A DNA stretch of 64,000 bases from Cladopsammia gracilis. Taxonomy: Eukaryota > Cnidaria > Anthozoa > Scleractinia > Dendrophylliidae. The position numbers and the translations under genes were made by a program. Where the stretch lies: the NCBI GenBank assembly GCA_022457155.1, contig JAJGOT010000480.1, forward strand, positions 310,001-374,000, written 5' to 3'. The notes under the pieces are model-generated. The model was not told where the DNA came from and did no database searches. It saw only the letters and a program-made list of their open reading frames with translations. This document shows, one piece after another, positions 23,291 through 33,947 of the stretch (positions are counted from its first letter, which is position 1; the number at the start of each line of letters is the position of its first letter).

Positions 23291-24074
23291 CCCGTTTCGC
23301 ATTTCTTCCAAGCGATAAGCAAGGTTTTATGGAAGTCTCACATCTATGCTGCCTAAATTAATTTTCACAATCGACCGTGTGCTCAACTCACATACCTCGA
23401 TTCTTCGTAAGATTGATTTCGTATTTATGGTCCTTGATTATTACACATTCCTCCATTGTTGTTTTATTTTTAACAAGGCCAGGGTTTGAGCAATGATTTG
23501 TTGAGTGGGGGCCAATTTGTCCCTTCAGCAAAGGTTTGGGGATGCAATTTTCATTTTAGAGTGTCAAAAACTGTAAAGCCAATGACAACCACCATTTTGA
23601 ATTTTCCCTGAGACACAATCTGCTATCAAAATGACAAACATAATTCAGTTTGCAATGCATTATAAGGCGATTTCAAATCGCATGGCTTTTAGTTTTCGAA
23701 TTTTTTTTTAATTTTACAGCGAAATCAACGGTACAAACAGCATAAATTGTTTTCTTTACATTTTTTGGATCAAAGGCTTTCTTGTATCTTTTTTATAGGC
23801 CATTTTCTGAACAGAGATTGTCCCCTTGGTCGTTTATCCAAGGGACAATGTAAATTGCAGTGCAGCATTCCCGGCTCAAACCCTGCAAGGCAAAAATATA
23901 AGAAACGTTTCATTTGTTTGAAAACCCCTTCATGTACTCTAAAGGAGAGCTGTCAAGTTGAAATTCGCTCGGTGATTGGCGTGGGCGAGCGTGGGTAAAT
24001 ATGAGGTCAGCTAAGGAATGTTTGGTCCTTGTATACTAGCACAGAAGCAAAAAAAAAAAAAAATAGCCACAATA
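23291..24074. other. Spacer between the opposed 64-bp arrays
   Basis: About 785 bp of non-satellite DNA. It includes GGGACAATG and ACCCTGCAAGG phrases and an A tract at 24048-24062. The 83-codon frame at 23747-23998 resembles nothing known. No transposase or recombinase was seen. Confidence 0.5.
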
Positions 24075-25265
24075 TAATCGCTTAAATTTCGTTACGTATG
24101 TAGTTGTCATATGCATAACGAAACAATATGCGAGTGTTTTGTCGCTTAAATTCCGTTATGTATAAAGTGGTTAAATACATAACGAAACGATATGCGAGTG
24201 TTTTGTCGCTTAAATTTCGTTATGTATAAAGTGTTTATATACATAACGAAACGATATGCGAGTGTTTTATCGCTTAAATTCCGTTATGTATAAAGTGCTT
24301 AAATACATAACGAAACGATATGCGAGTGTTTTGTCGCTTAAATTTCGTTATGTATAAAGTGTTTATATACATAACGAAACGATATGCGAGTGTTTTGTCG
24401 CTTACATTCCGTTATGTATAAAGTGTTTATATACATAACGAAACGATATGCGAGTGTTTTATCGCTTAAATTCCGTTATGTATAAAGTGCTTAAATACAT
24501 AACGAAACGATATGCGAGTGTTTTGTGGCTTAAATTTCGTTACGTATAAAGTGCTTATATACATAACGAAACGATATGCGAGTGTTTTGTCGGTTAAATT
24601 TTGTTATGTATAAAGTGTCTATATACATAACGAAACGATATGCGAGTGTTTTGTCGCTTAAATTCCGTTATGTATAAAGTGGTTAAATACATAACGAAAC
24701 GATATGCGAGTGTTTTATCGCTTAAATTCCGTTATGTATAAAGTGCTTAAATACATAACGAAACGATATGCGAGTGTTTTGTCCCTTAAATTTCGTTATG
24801 TATAAAGTGTCTATATACATAACGAAACGATATGCGAGTGTTTTGTCGCTTAAATTCCGTTATGTATAAAGTGGTTAAATACATAACGAAACGATATGCG
24901 AGTGTTTTGTCGCTTAAATTTCGTTATGTATAAAGTGTTTATATACATAACGAAACGATATGCGAGTGTTTTATCGCTTAAATTCCGTTATGTATAAAGT
25001 GCTTAAATACATAACGAAACGATATGCGAGTGTTTTGTCGCTTAAATTTCGTTATGTATAAAGTGTTTATATACATAACGAAACGATATGCGAGTGTTTT
25101 GTCGCTTACATTCCGTTATGTATAAAGTATTTATATACATAACGAAACGATATGCGAGTGTTTTGTCGCTTACATTCCGTTATGTATAAAGTATTTATAT
25201 ACATAACGAAACGATATGCGAGTGTTTTGTCGCTTAAATTTCGTTATGTATAAAGTGCTTAATAT
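24075..25265 (-). repeat. 64-bp satellite array, right arm, inverted
   Basis: About 18 units in reverse orientation (ATACATAACGAAACGATATG, then CGAGTGTTTTGTCGCTTAAA). Together with 21750-23290 it forms an inverted pair able to make a very long hairpin. Unit types alternate in blocks such as TTTATATAC and CTTAAATAC, suggesting expansion of small groups of units. Confidence 0.95.
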
Positions 25266-25339
25266 ACAGACGAAACTGTTCGCATAAAAAATTTCGTTAT
25301 ACAGAAGAATTTAGTTGCATATTATGCCAATGTAATTAC

Positions 25340-25862
25340 CGCCGTTAATACACACAACTCATAGAGTAATAAACACAACTGACCGAGTAATACACACAAC
25401 TGACCGAGTAAAACACACAAATGACCGAGTAATACGCACAACTGACCGAGTAATACACACAACTGACCGACTTTTACGTACAACTGACCGAGTAATTAAC
25501 ACACAACCGACCTAGTAATACACACAACTGACCATGCAGGTTTTACACGCAACTGACCCGAGTAAAACACACAACTGACCGAGTAATACACGCAACTGAC
25601 CGAGTAAAACACACAACTGACCGAGTAACACACACAACTGACCAAATAATACATACAACTGACCGAGTTAATTACACACAACTGACCGCGTAATACGCAC
25701 AACTGACCGAGTAATACACACAACTGACCGAGTAATGCGCACAACTGACCGAGTAATACACACAACTGACCAAGTGATACACACAACTGACCGAGTAATA
25801 CACGCAACTGACCGAGTAATACACACAACTGACCGAGTAATACACACAACTGACCGAGTAAA
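25340..25862 (-). repeat. 21-bp minisatellite array, reverse orientation
   Basis: About 24 units of ACACACAACTGACCGAGTAA. The section from about 25488 contains an irregular stretch (GACCATGCAGG, CAACTGACCCGAGTAAAAC, CTGACCAAATAATAC) that recurs in the same order at 43005-43120. The two arrays therefore share a higher-order unit. Confidence 0.95.
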
Positions 25863-26185
25863 CTGAGTAATTGATACGAGTGATCGATGAGAGGAATGGT
25901 AGCTCGCAGTCTAAACAGAACTCAGGGTTGTCGGAACAGCAACAAGAAAATTTATTCCAAATGAACGTAGCCTTCACAACTGTAAAACTCTACAACAACT
26001 CACCACTGCGAACTTGATAAACAAACACGGCCTCTGCCAACTTGAATATACACGACCTCAGTCACACTTGAATAATCACGGCCTTTGCCAAACTTTCTCA
26101 GCTTGTGAAAAACTAGTTAAACTTTCAGCCAATGCTCGCCTGTTTATATACTTTTCGGTGTAAAATACTAGAACCTTCTAAATAG
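25863..26185. other. No recognisable feature
   Basis: Unique-looking DNA between the 21-bp array and the hairpin-ended elements. Small direct repeats (ACGGCCTCTGCCAACTTGAA, CACGGCCTTTGCCAAACTT) were noted. Confidence 0.35.
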
Positions 26186-27175
26186 TCTAATTACTCATGC
26201 GCGTAGCGGCATGAGGTAAGGTTTCGGCTCCGTTTTTCTTGTTATTATTTTTACTCATGCGCGTAGCGGCATGAGGTAAGGTTTCGGCTCCGTTTTTCTT
26301 GTTATTTTTATTTTTTGTGTCACGATTTTGCATGCAAATTTATGCGCGCATATTTTAATTTGTACACTTTCGGTTTATTGCTTTGCCACTACACTTCCTG
26401 TTTAATGACTTCCGGCTACTCTCACTTCCGGTAAAAGAACGTTACTCAAGTGTCACGACAGCGTCTCCTACAACCCTACTTACATTAGCAATGTTCATGT
26501 TTGGTATATATAAGACTTAGAAGAATCATTCCCTTCATTGTGGTACAGCCTTCATTTCCAAAACAATCAATAGTAAACAACGTGGTTTGCAGGAACGATG
26601 ACTGAGCGAAAAGAGTACTCTTCGCCATGTCGGACATCTTCTTATCGTGTTTATCTATGTTTATTTATGTTTATCATGTTTAAAATATATCATAAAACTA
26701 ACTTACGCATGCGCATAAGTAAAGGCTGCTAGGAGCCTCTTGTTATTATTATTTTTATTATTATTTTTATTTTTTGTGTCACGATTTTGCATGCAAATTT
26801 ATACACGCATATTTTAAATTGTACACTTCCGGTTCATACCTTTGCCACTACACTTCCTGTTTAGTGACTTCCGGCTACTCTCACTTCCGGTAAAAGAGCG
26901 TTACTCGTGTGTCACGACAGCCTCTCCTACAACCCTACTTAAATTAGCAATGTTCATGTTTGGTATATATAAGACTTAGAAGAATCATTCCCTTCATTGT
27001 GGTACAGCCTTCATTTCCAAAACAATCAATAGTAAACAACGTGGTTTGTTGGAGCGCTGACTGAATGAAAGGAGAACTCTTCGCCATGTCGGACATCTTC
27101 TTATCATGTTTAAAATATATCATAAAACGAACTTACGCATGCGCATGAGTATAGGCTACTAGGAGCCTCTTGTTG
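26186..27175 (+). repeat. Tandemly duplicated hairpin-ended element with TATA box and GGAA-type motifs
   Basis: TTACTCATGCGCGTAGCGGC occurs at about 26190 and 26252. Then a unit of roughly 430-460 bp, beginning at TGTGTCACGATTTTGCATGC, is present twice (about 26317-26752 and 26776-27173). Each ends CGCATGCGCAT, then GGCTNCTAGGAGCCTCTTGT. Each unit has several CACTTCCGG/CACTTCCTG sites (26395-26432; 26826-26900), followed by TTTGGTATATATAAGACTTA (26500; 26969). That order fits a mobile promoter. Short tract differences separate the copies. Confidence 0.65.
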
Positions 27176-27293
27176 TAGTAGTATTACAAAATATAACAAT
27201 TTATAGCAGCATACGCAGGGTGCTAAAAAAAGTGTAAACAAAGAACGTTCAAGAAACTTCCAGAATGTCACGCAAGTCAAGCAAGGCAATTTT

Positions 27294-27898
27294 TAACCCG
27301 TGAATATACGCGCATGCGTAATGAACGGGTTATCGGTAACGACGACAGATATGCAAATGAGTCACTCGCTCACTCCTTCCATCAGCTGTAAACTTAGTGA
27401 CGTAATGCCTTGTTATGAATGCGTTTTGTAACAAGAACAGTGTGGATCCAGCGATAACAATAACTAAATTGGTGTAAACGAATATAAACAACAATAAGCT
27501 TAAAGATGTTTTGCATTTGGAGTCTTTAATGCAACGTTAAAATCGATCCAAAAGGAATTTTCAACTGAGACATGCGTTTTGATGGTTATCTGTCTTCAAG
27601 TAATAAAATGTATCCCATTGCAAGTCAGTGGTCACGGTGGTGACAGCCGAAAGGCCCAGGTTCGAATCTCGCTCGGGGTGTTACTTTATTTTTTCTTTTT
27701 TTTTTTCTTTCTTCTTCGGACTGAACATTATGAAAGTGATGTACTGTATTTTTAGTTTTTGCGTTTGTCAAAAATCCTTACGTTTAATTTAAAAAAAAAT
27801 ATTGAACCGTGACAGAGTGAAAACATAAGCTTACCGCAATTATTGCCTTAAGCGTTAGCATTTCAAATTCACGGGTTGGCTCTAAGGAGCCTTTGATT
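27294..27898. mobile_element. Element with AACCCGTGAAT terminal inverted repeats
   Basis: TTAACCCGTGAATATACGCG at 27293 is mirrored by AAATTCACGGGTTGGCTC at 27865-27882. The right end continues CTAAGGAGCCTTTGATTCG, which resembles (inverted) the ATCAAAGGGCTC terminus of the composite elements. The interior holds a possible tRNA-derived segment at about 27622-27690. No coding capacity was found. Confidence 0.45.
27622..27690 (+). repeat. Possible tRNA-derived SINE segment
   Basis: GTGGTCACGGTGGTGACAG and CAGGTTCGAATCTCGCTC are spaced like A and B boxes, followed by a T-rich tail. Acceptor pairing is poor, so this is not called a tRNA gene. Confidence 0.3.
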
Positions 27899-27902
27899 CG
27901 TA

Positions 27903-28186
27903 ACAGTAATACACACAACTGACCGAGTTATACGCACAACTGACTGAGTAGTAACACGCAACTGACCGAGTTGTACACAAAACTGACAAAGTAATACACA
28001 CAACTGACCGAGTAATACACACAACTGACCGAGTAAAACTGACACAACTGATCGAGTAATACACACAACTGATCGAGTAATACACCCAACTGACCAAGTA
28101 AAACACACAAATGGCTGAGTAATATGTACGACTGACCGAGTAATACACACAACTGACCGACGTTTGCGTACAACTGACCGAGAAAT
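27903..28186 (-). repeat. 21-bp minisatellite array, reverse orientation
   Basis: About 13 units. Joined at 28187 (TTCACTGGAAAACTTGAACC) to the TTTACAG-type satellite; the same junction occurs inverted at 42985-43005. Confidence 0.92.
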
Positions 28187-29015
28187 TCACTGGAAAACTT
28201 GAACCATTTACAGACTTCACAAAAGTTGGTTAAATCTCTGTAAAATGTCTAGATTTCCTTTGTAAATTAAGAACTCTGTAAATGCGCGCATTCACAGAGT
28301 TTTTATAACTCCGTAAAAAGTCTGTAAATTTTAACACATTTTCTCCGCTAAGATCGCATAAAATGTGTATATAATCTTGCTAAAATCTCTGTGAATTTGA
28401 TGTAGAATTTACAGAGATTTTATGCGACAAACAACAAATGTCTGTAAAATCTCTTTACTTTCTCTGTAAAAATTACACGAGAAAACAATCTCTGTAAACC
28501 CGTAAACATAAAATCTCCATGTTATCTCTGTAAAAAGTGAGCGAAAAAAAGTGCATGAAATGTCTGTGAAATGTCTGTAAAATGGATACAAAAAAACTAC
28601 ACAAAATGTTAATGTAAAGTACATAAAATGTTTGTAAAATGTAGATATTTTAATGCACAAAATCTTAGCAAAATGTTCACGTTTTCTCTGTAAATTAAGC
28701 ATTAAAATGTGAGCGAAAAAAAGTGCATGAAATGTCTGTAAAATATATACAAAAAAAACTACACAAAATGTCAATGTAAAGTACATAAAATGTTTGTAAA
28801 ATGTAGATATTTTAATGCACAAAATCTTAGCAAAATGTTCACGTTTTCTCTGTAAATTAAGCACGTAAAAGGGACGCGTGAACAATGCACAACATAAAAT
28901 GTCAATAAAATATCTGTAAAAAGTTAACGAAACTTTGAACAAAATGTTAGTAAAATGTCCCCAATAAGAGCACAAAAAAATGTTACAGAGGAGTTCATAT
29001 GTCTGTAAAAATGAA
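28187..29015 (-). repeat. Degenerate TCTGTAAAATGT satellite
   Basis: Diverged short units around CTGTAAAATGTCTGT. Two longer blocks are duplicated: 28540-28690 resembles 28725-28860, sharing AAAGTGCATGAAATGTCTGT. The 208-codon minus-strand frame across it is an artefact of the repeat. Confidence 0.8.
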
Positions 29016-29722
29016 GAAAAATTTATTGCAACCATAATTAATACCTTTCAAAATGTGTATATTACATGTACTCTCAATAGAATCTAACTGTAGAAATTAG
29101 ACTGTTGCTACAGATAAACAAATGGTTTCTACAACTTGACTGCCATAAAACTGAAGTTCTAGAAAAAGGAATAGCGAAATTCATGTTTTAAAAATTAAAA
29201 ATGTAAGCACCAGCTCCCCGTGTATATGCATATTATGTTGTTTGAGAAGCACTTTCGTCAATCTATGCTCATGTTGTCATAAAGGTATTTCTTAAGGTAT
29301 ACTGTACATGTATTCTGTGTTAAATCTTGATGTAAGCCCATATGTTGTATTTTCCTAAGAACCAGAACAAGAAAACACTCAAAACTAAATTATAACAAAC
29401 TGTAATAATTAATTTTTCTCTTAAGCTCTATAATTTAAGGTATAAAAATTAGTCCAACAACTGGGTTGCATGGAAATAATTCTAAAATAAATAGTATAAG
29501 GAATCAATTTTATTATAATAATAAAACATTAAAACTTTGCTCTTTCATGAGAATAGCACTAAACACGGTATAGACATGTAGTAAATTTAAATGCATTTTC
29601 ATTTTATAAAATTATGTAAACAATAATTATTAAATAAATAATTCTGAAATTATTATTGAAATAATCTCATATAATAATAAACCTGTTTCAATAATATGCT
29701 CATAGATTGTATTAATTATCGA

Positions 29723-29765
<43 letters not shown>

Positions 29766-29965
29766 TATTTGTGCACAATCCTTTAGAGTGATTTACTTAA
29801 CCCGTGAAATAATTAATAGATAGTGGACTACTATGCACTAATTCCATTGTATTCCTTTGTTCACTGTGGCTGTTTGGCCATAATTGTTGGACACTGTTTC
29901 ACGAGTGTAGTACAATCACTCTATTACCTATCAGCTGGTAAATTCTACTTATGTTTAACATTACA
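29016..29965. other. AT-rich DNA; (ATT)n array at about 29727-29766
   Basis: No gene recognised. The (ATT)n microsatellite has about 13 units. Confidence 0.5.
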
Positions 29966-29966
29966 C

Positions 29967-30530
29967 TTTTCCCGGCCTGTTAAATCGATAAAATCGATAT
30001 CAATCGCTGCCAATTAATCGATTGATATTGGAAATCGATGATCAATCGATGACGTATGTTTTTGTGATAATTCGATTGACCATCGATTTCCAATAAAGTC
30101 GATTAATTGATATCGATTTTATCGATTGCCATCGATCCCTGGTTATATGGACGGCAACATAACAAGACTTACACTGAAAACGGTTTTTGAAGTCGCCAAA
30201 GCGGAGCGACTAAATCCCTCTGTAGGTGACCAAGTTGTCCGCGATGACATCAGTCACCTTAAAAGCATTGCCATGATCTCCCCTTTTCTTGCTTGCGGAG
30301 AAGTTGTCACCAATTGCAACAGTGAACGAACACTCCTGGTAGACCAGATATTGTGTTCGGAATTTTGTTACACGAGCTCCGAGAAAACACGCAAAAATCG
30401 ATCATTTGCGGGACATTTTTTTGTGATTATCGATTGATCATCGATTGGCCGATATGAATTAACTAATTTTATCGATTGATCGATTGGATTTCCAATGATC
30501 GAGTGTCATCGATTTAACAGGCTGGGTACT
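29967..30530. mobile_element. MITE-like element with CCTGTTAAATCGAT terminal repeats
   Basis: GGCCTGTTAAATCGATAAAA on the left is mirrored by ATCGATTTAACAGGCTGGG on the right. Both ends are unusually dense in ATCGAT palindromes (about a dozen CGAT sites). The interior (about 30140-30410) is non-repetitive and holds a 103-codon frame with no recognised family. Flanks ACACTTTT and TACTTTTT are similar but not identical, so no target duplication is claimed. Confidence 0.6.
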
Positions 30531-31000
30531 TTTTAAAGGCCCATTTTCACCCTTGATTCAACGGGTTCAAATGGGTTCTCAATTCTTTCATATTGCTCCA
30601 AATACGTCCACCCAATTATATATTTTTTTAAATAAATTATGAACAAAATATTATTACATTATCCTCCCTCAAATTAATCACTCAACATAAGGTTATCTTT
30701 TGTAATAAGCTTTGTTTCATGTTTTCTTCTGACTTTGCCTTTATCAAAAAGTGCTTTTCCTAAAACTACATGTATAACCAATCCTTCCTTAGTATATGAC
30801 TGTCCTTTTGGGACAGTAACACCCAATAATTATTTCATCAGTGCCTTCTTGACATTCGCGATGGTGACACTTTTCACTTTCCCTTTATAAAAAGTTCCTT
30901 TCCTAAAAGTATGACTAAAGCTTCTTTGCAATATGTTTGACCTTTTTGGAAAAGTCACACCCAATTTGGTCAGCTGCTTTTTGAAATTCATTACTTTACA
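30531..31000. other. No recognisable feature
   Basis: Two similar blocks (TTGCCTTTATCAAAAAGTGC at 30735 and TTCCCTTTATAAAAAGTTCC at 30878) suggest an old internal duplication. It may be 3' untranslated or intronic sequence of the putative minus-strand gene. Confidence 0.3.
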
Positions 31001-31060
31001 TCACTGAGTTTCTTGGCATTCAGAAAAAAATGCAGCAATTGATGCATAGGATGGTGAAAT
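31001..31060 (-). other. Candidate terminal coding exon of an unidentified host gene
   Basis: On the minus strand, TTGTTTCCTTTCAG (polypyrimidine tract plus AG) precedes a frame ISPSYASIAAFFSECQETQ that ends in TGA at 31003-31001. It looks like the last coding exon of a spliced gene. Family unknown. It is supported only by the acceptor site and open frame. Confidence 0.3.
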
Positions 31061-31602
31061 CTGAAAGGAAACAATAAAATGCATGCCAGTCAGAATGTAT
31101 TTTTTTTATAATTTAAACAATGAGTTTGAGACCTCCATCAAAACCAACTAGTCTCACTAGCTTTTCAAAATTATTTTTGGAAAATGTAGCCATGTCCTAC
31201 ACTGTACACATTGTACAGGTCAAAGTATACAAGAGAAGGGCTTTGCTGTAGCAGTGCCTGCTGTTTCCTGGCAACTTACTTTTGCCCTGAGGCAACTAGG
31301 AAATTTAAGTTTTTGCATAAAACTCATAATGCTGGGCACCCTGGTTTTCACAGGTTCAGAACTTTCAGTTCCCTACAATCTTTCTCAGAGCACAGCCCTC
31401 AAGAGCCACCGCTCTTGTTTCACAACCTGCCTTTTCTCCTACTCAATGTTGTCATCCCTGCCTGGTAACAGGTAACCTTGCAATACATTATAAATCAGCT
31501 TTTTCAACAAATGCATCAAAATGATGTTGCTAAACCCTCAACCTGAATCCCCTGTATCTAATCACCACAAATATCAAGCCCATTATAAATGTATTAACTT
31601 AC

Positions 31603-31657
31603 TAGATTCTGTTTCAACAGCATCAGGTTGTTTGTTATCCTCGGTTCTGTCCTCAGT
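31603..31657 (-). other. Candidate internal exon of an unidentified host gene
   Basis: Minus-strand segment bounded by ATAATTTATAG acceptor and TCTA/GTAAGTTA donor, 55 nt long. One frame reads TEDRTEDNKQPDAVETES, a charged stretch; another frame is also open. Phase with the exon at 31060 cannot be settled, because the TEDRT frame would read to a stop there. Family unknown. Confidence 0.33.
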
Positions 31658-33317
31658 CTATAAATTATGAACCAGAAAAATAACATTTTTGACTGACAGT
31701 ATACAGCTGTAGGGTAAGTGTTTTCATAAGGAATTGATTAATCTATGTACTGTACTGTCCTGTATTGGTTATCATTAAGTTAAGAGGCAGTGTCTGTAAA
31801 AGCGGTCCACTGCATTTCGGGTCGGAAAAAAGTTTTCCCTCAAACTTTGCCCAGTAAACTATCTTGGGTCATAAGTAAATGAAGCGACTTTAGTTTTTGG
31901 AAATACGTTAAATTGTATTTTTTAGGGCTCGTAACAGTCAAAGCGGCAAAAGGCCTAAATTTGCGCTTGGCCAGAATCGAAAATTGCATAAATTGACGAG
32001 CTCGCTGCTCGGAAACCACCAAACGCAGCAAGAAATTATTATTATTCCTAACTTTAGTGTTCCTTCAAAGGTGTGAAACGCAAGTTAATTTTGATATGGT
32101 TTAAATTGGAGATTCAATAAAATTAATGCATTAGCACCCACTTAATCGCTTTTTGAAAACATGCGAAAGTACCCTGTCTTCGCTGGCTTTTATTTCCCAA
32201 GTCCAGAATGAAACGCTTAAAATTTCTATTGAATTCTGCTAAACAAATGTTAGTTAGCATAGAAATATAAAAATACTTTGCACTTTTTGTCTTCCTTTTC
32301 CACAGCGACATTAAACTTTTCGTGCTTTTGCGAATATAAAACGCACATTATGCAAATTAGGTTGTTGGACAATTCAGAGTGCTTTAAATATAGGCGTTTT
32401 ATATATATATATTTCACGATTTTTAGTCATAAATACAGTAGAGAACACACAAATAAACGTTTTGAACTGTTTAATGGCTATAACAAGCTAATTATTAAGT
32501 CCCGATCTTCGGTGAGTATCAGGTGAATATTATGCAAATTAGGTTGTCTTCAAAAGTTAGTCCGGTGACAAGAAACATTTCTAACTAAGTTTGTTTTTTT
32601 CTTCTTTTAAAAACACAGATATACTGTCGAAAAGCATTTTGTGATTTAGTTATTGAAACTTAACGATAAATCAGTTTAGCTTTTAACATGGGACGTTGTC
32701 AATGTACTTTGAAATCGACAATGCGTGACCTTTGTCAGTGCAATTTGCATGAATTTGGAGTGTCACGCCATGTAACAAATTTGATTACTACCATTATTCA
32801 TTCTATTTGGCAACTGGCAAATGAAAAGTAACCATTTGTGACCGAAGAATAAAGGATGCTTTCAGTTTGCAAGGTACAACAAGGTCTGTAGGTACCTTAC
32901 ACTTAATCCTCTCGTTGAGAAGGTACAGAGGAGGCAATCTCGAACAAACGATCGTGATCGGAACTTGACTTTTGTGTTTTACAACAACTACACCCAACAA
33001 TCAACTTTTTCTTTCTCATGCAAGAACGCAGCGGCAAACTGTGAAGACCTATGAAACTTTTAAAAGTTTCAAGCAACGAAACCCTTGTCTTAACTTTGTT
33101 CTTGAATTTACAGAGCTCAATATCATTTTCTTTAAAAAGGCTGACAATATAATTCATGGAGCTTCAATGGATTTAGGACCTGTTTACATGGAGGGAGGGT
33201 GACGCCGAATTACCCGCTTGCCGTTTGCTGCATGCTTCACATGGCAGACAGGGTCACCCCCTACCCGGGTTTCCCTGTCTGCTTGTTCGGGTCACCCTTC
33301 AAGGCAGGTTAGGGGCC

Positions 33318-33450
33318 GATTACATGGCGAATTTCAGCCCGGTTTCCGAAATAAATCCTCTTAAAATGAAGTTAGCGATTACATGAACAAAGTTTCAGCC
33401 CGGGCTGAAAATTCCAGCCCGGGCAAACGGGCTGAAATTCGCCATGTAAT
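33318..33450. repeat. Fold-back element (GATTACATGGCGAATTTC arms)
   Basis: GATTACATGGCGAATTTCAG on the left and CTGAAATTCGCCATGTAAT on the right, with additional AGCCCGGGCT palindromes between them. About 133 bp. Likely a small MITE nested in the larger element. The preceding 33180-33300 has similar GGGTGACC/GGTCACCC fold-back structure. Confidence 0.65.
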
Positions 33451-33551
33451 GAATTAACAGAGTCAAAGCTAATAAGAATGAAATTAAACACAATAAACTG
33501 TGAATATTAGACTTTCGACACACACCTCATGTGAAAAGGAAAAAACATGTT

Positions 33552-33624
33552 GTCTCGAGTCGTAATTGAACCGAAGTCTCCCCGGATACTAGTCGGGCGC
33601 GATAATCACTACACCACCGAGGCA
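33552..33624 (-). pseudogene. tRNA-Thr(AGT) pseudogene
   Basis: Homologous to the tRNA at 33875-33947, but the T arm is damaged. The B box reads GGTTCAATTAC instead of GGTTCGATTCC, and the T stem loses pairs at both ends. The anticodon loop CTAGTAT is retained. Confidence 0.65.
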
Positions 33625-33874
33625 ACCACGCTGGCAACGTGGCCACATTACGATGTGAATGGAATCATACGAAGGCCATTCCATGAGACGTTTGTCCTTC
33701 TCGAGGTATCTGTGTGTTTCATGGCTTCTAAATCCCTCTCGGGATTAGTATATAATTACTAAAGCAATTTCGAAGCCAAGAAAGTCTTAGTACAAATAAG
33801 AATGAAATTAAACACAATAAACTGTGAATATTAGACTTTCGACACACACCTCATGTGAAAAGGAAAAAACATGT

Positions 33875-33947
33875 TGTCTCGAGTCGGAATCGAACCGACG
33901 TCTCCCCGGATACTAGTCGGGCGCGATAACCACTACACCACCGAGGC
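33875..33947 (-). tRNA. tRNA-Thr with anticodon AGT
   Basis: Minus-strand 73-nt cloverleaf. The acceptor stem GCCTCGG/TCGAGAC has one C-A mismatch and a G-T pair. A box TGGTGTAGTGG and B box GGTTCGATTCC match consensus. The anticodon arm CCCGA/CCGGG encloses CTAGTAT, so the anticodon is AGT (Thr). The T stem GTCGG/CCGAC is perfect. The mismatch at acceptor pair 2 and an A-C pair in the anticodon stem leave doubt whether it is fully functional or a slightly decayed mobile copy. It sits inside a TTAA-flanked element. Confidence 0.7.

Noticed and set aside
21750..25265. Regular 64-bp repeats suggestive of a CRISPR array
   Set aside because: Successive units are near-identical along their whole length with no variable spacers, they occur in both orientations, and the sequence is eukaryotic in character. 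It is a satellite.
28409..29035. 208-codon minus-strand frame with repeated hydrophobic segments resembling membrane helices
   Set aside because: The residues follow the TCTGTAAAATGT satellite and an internal block duplication; no family resemblance.
31211..31475. Two overlapping plus-strand frames of 73-85 codons and a donor-like CAAAAGTAAG on the minus strand
   Set aside because: No recognised family, and the frames are antisense to the possible minus-strand gene. The minus-strand exon reading was too uncertain to list.
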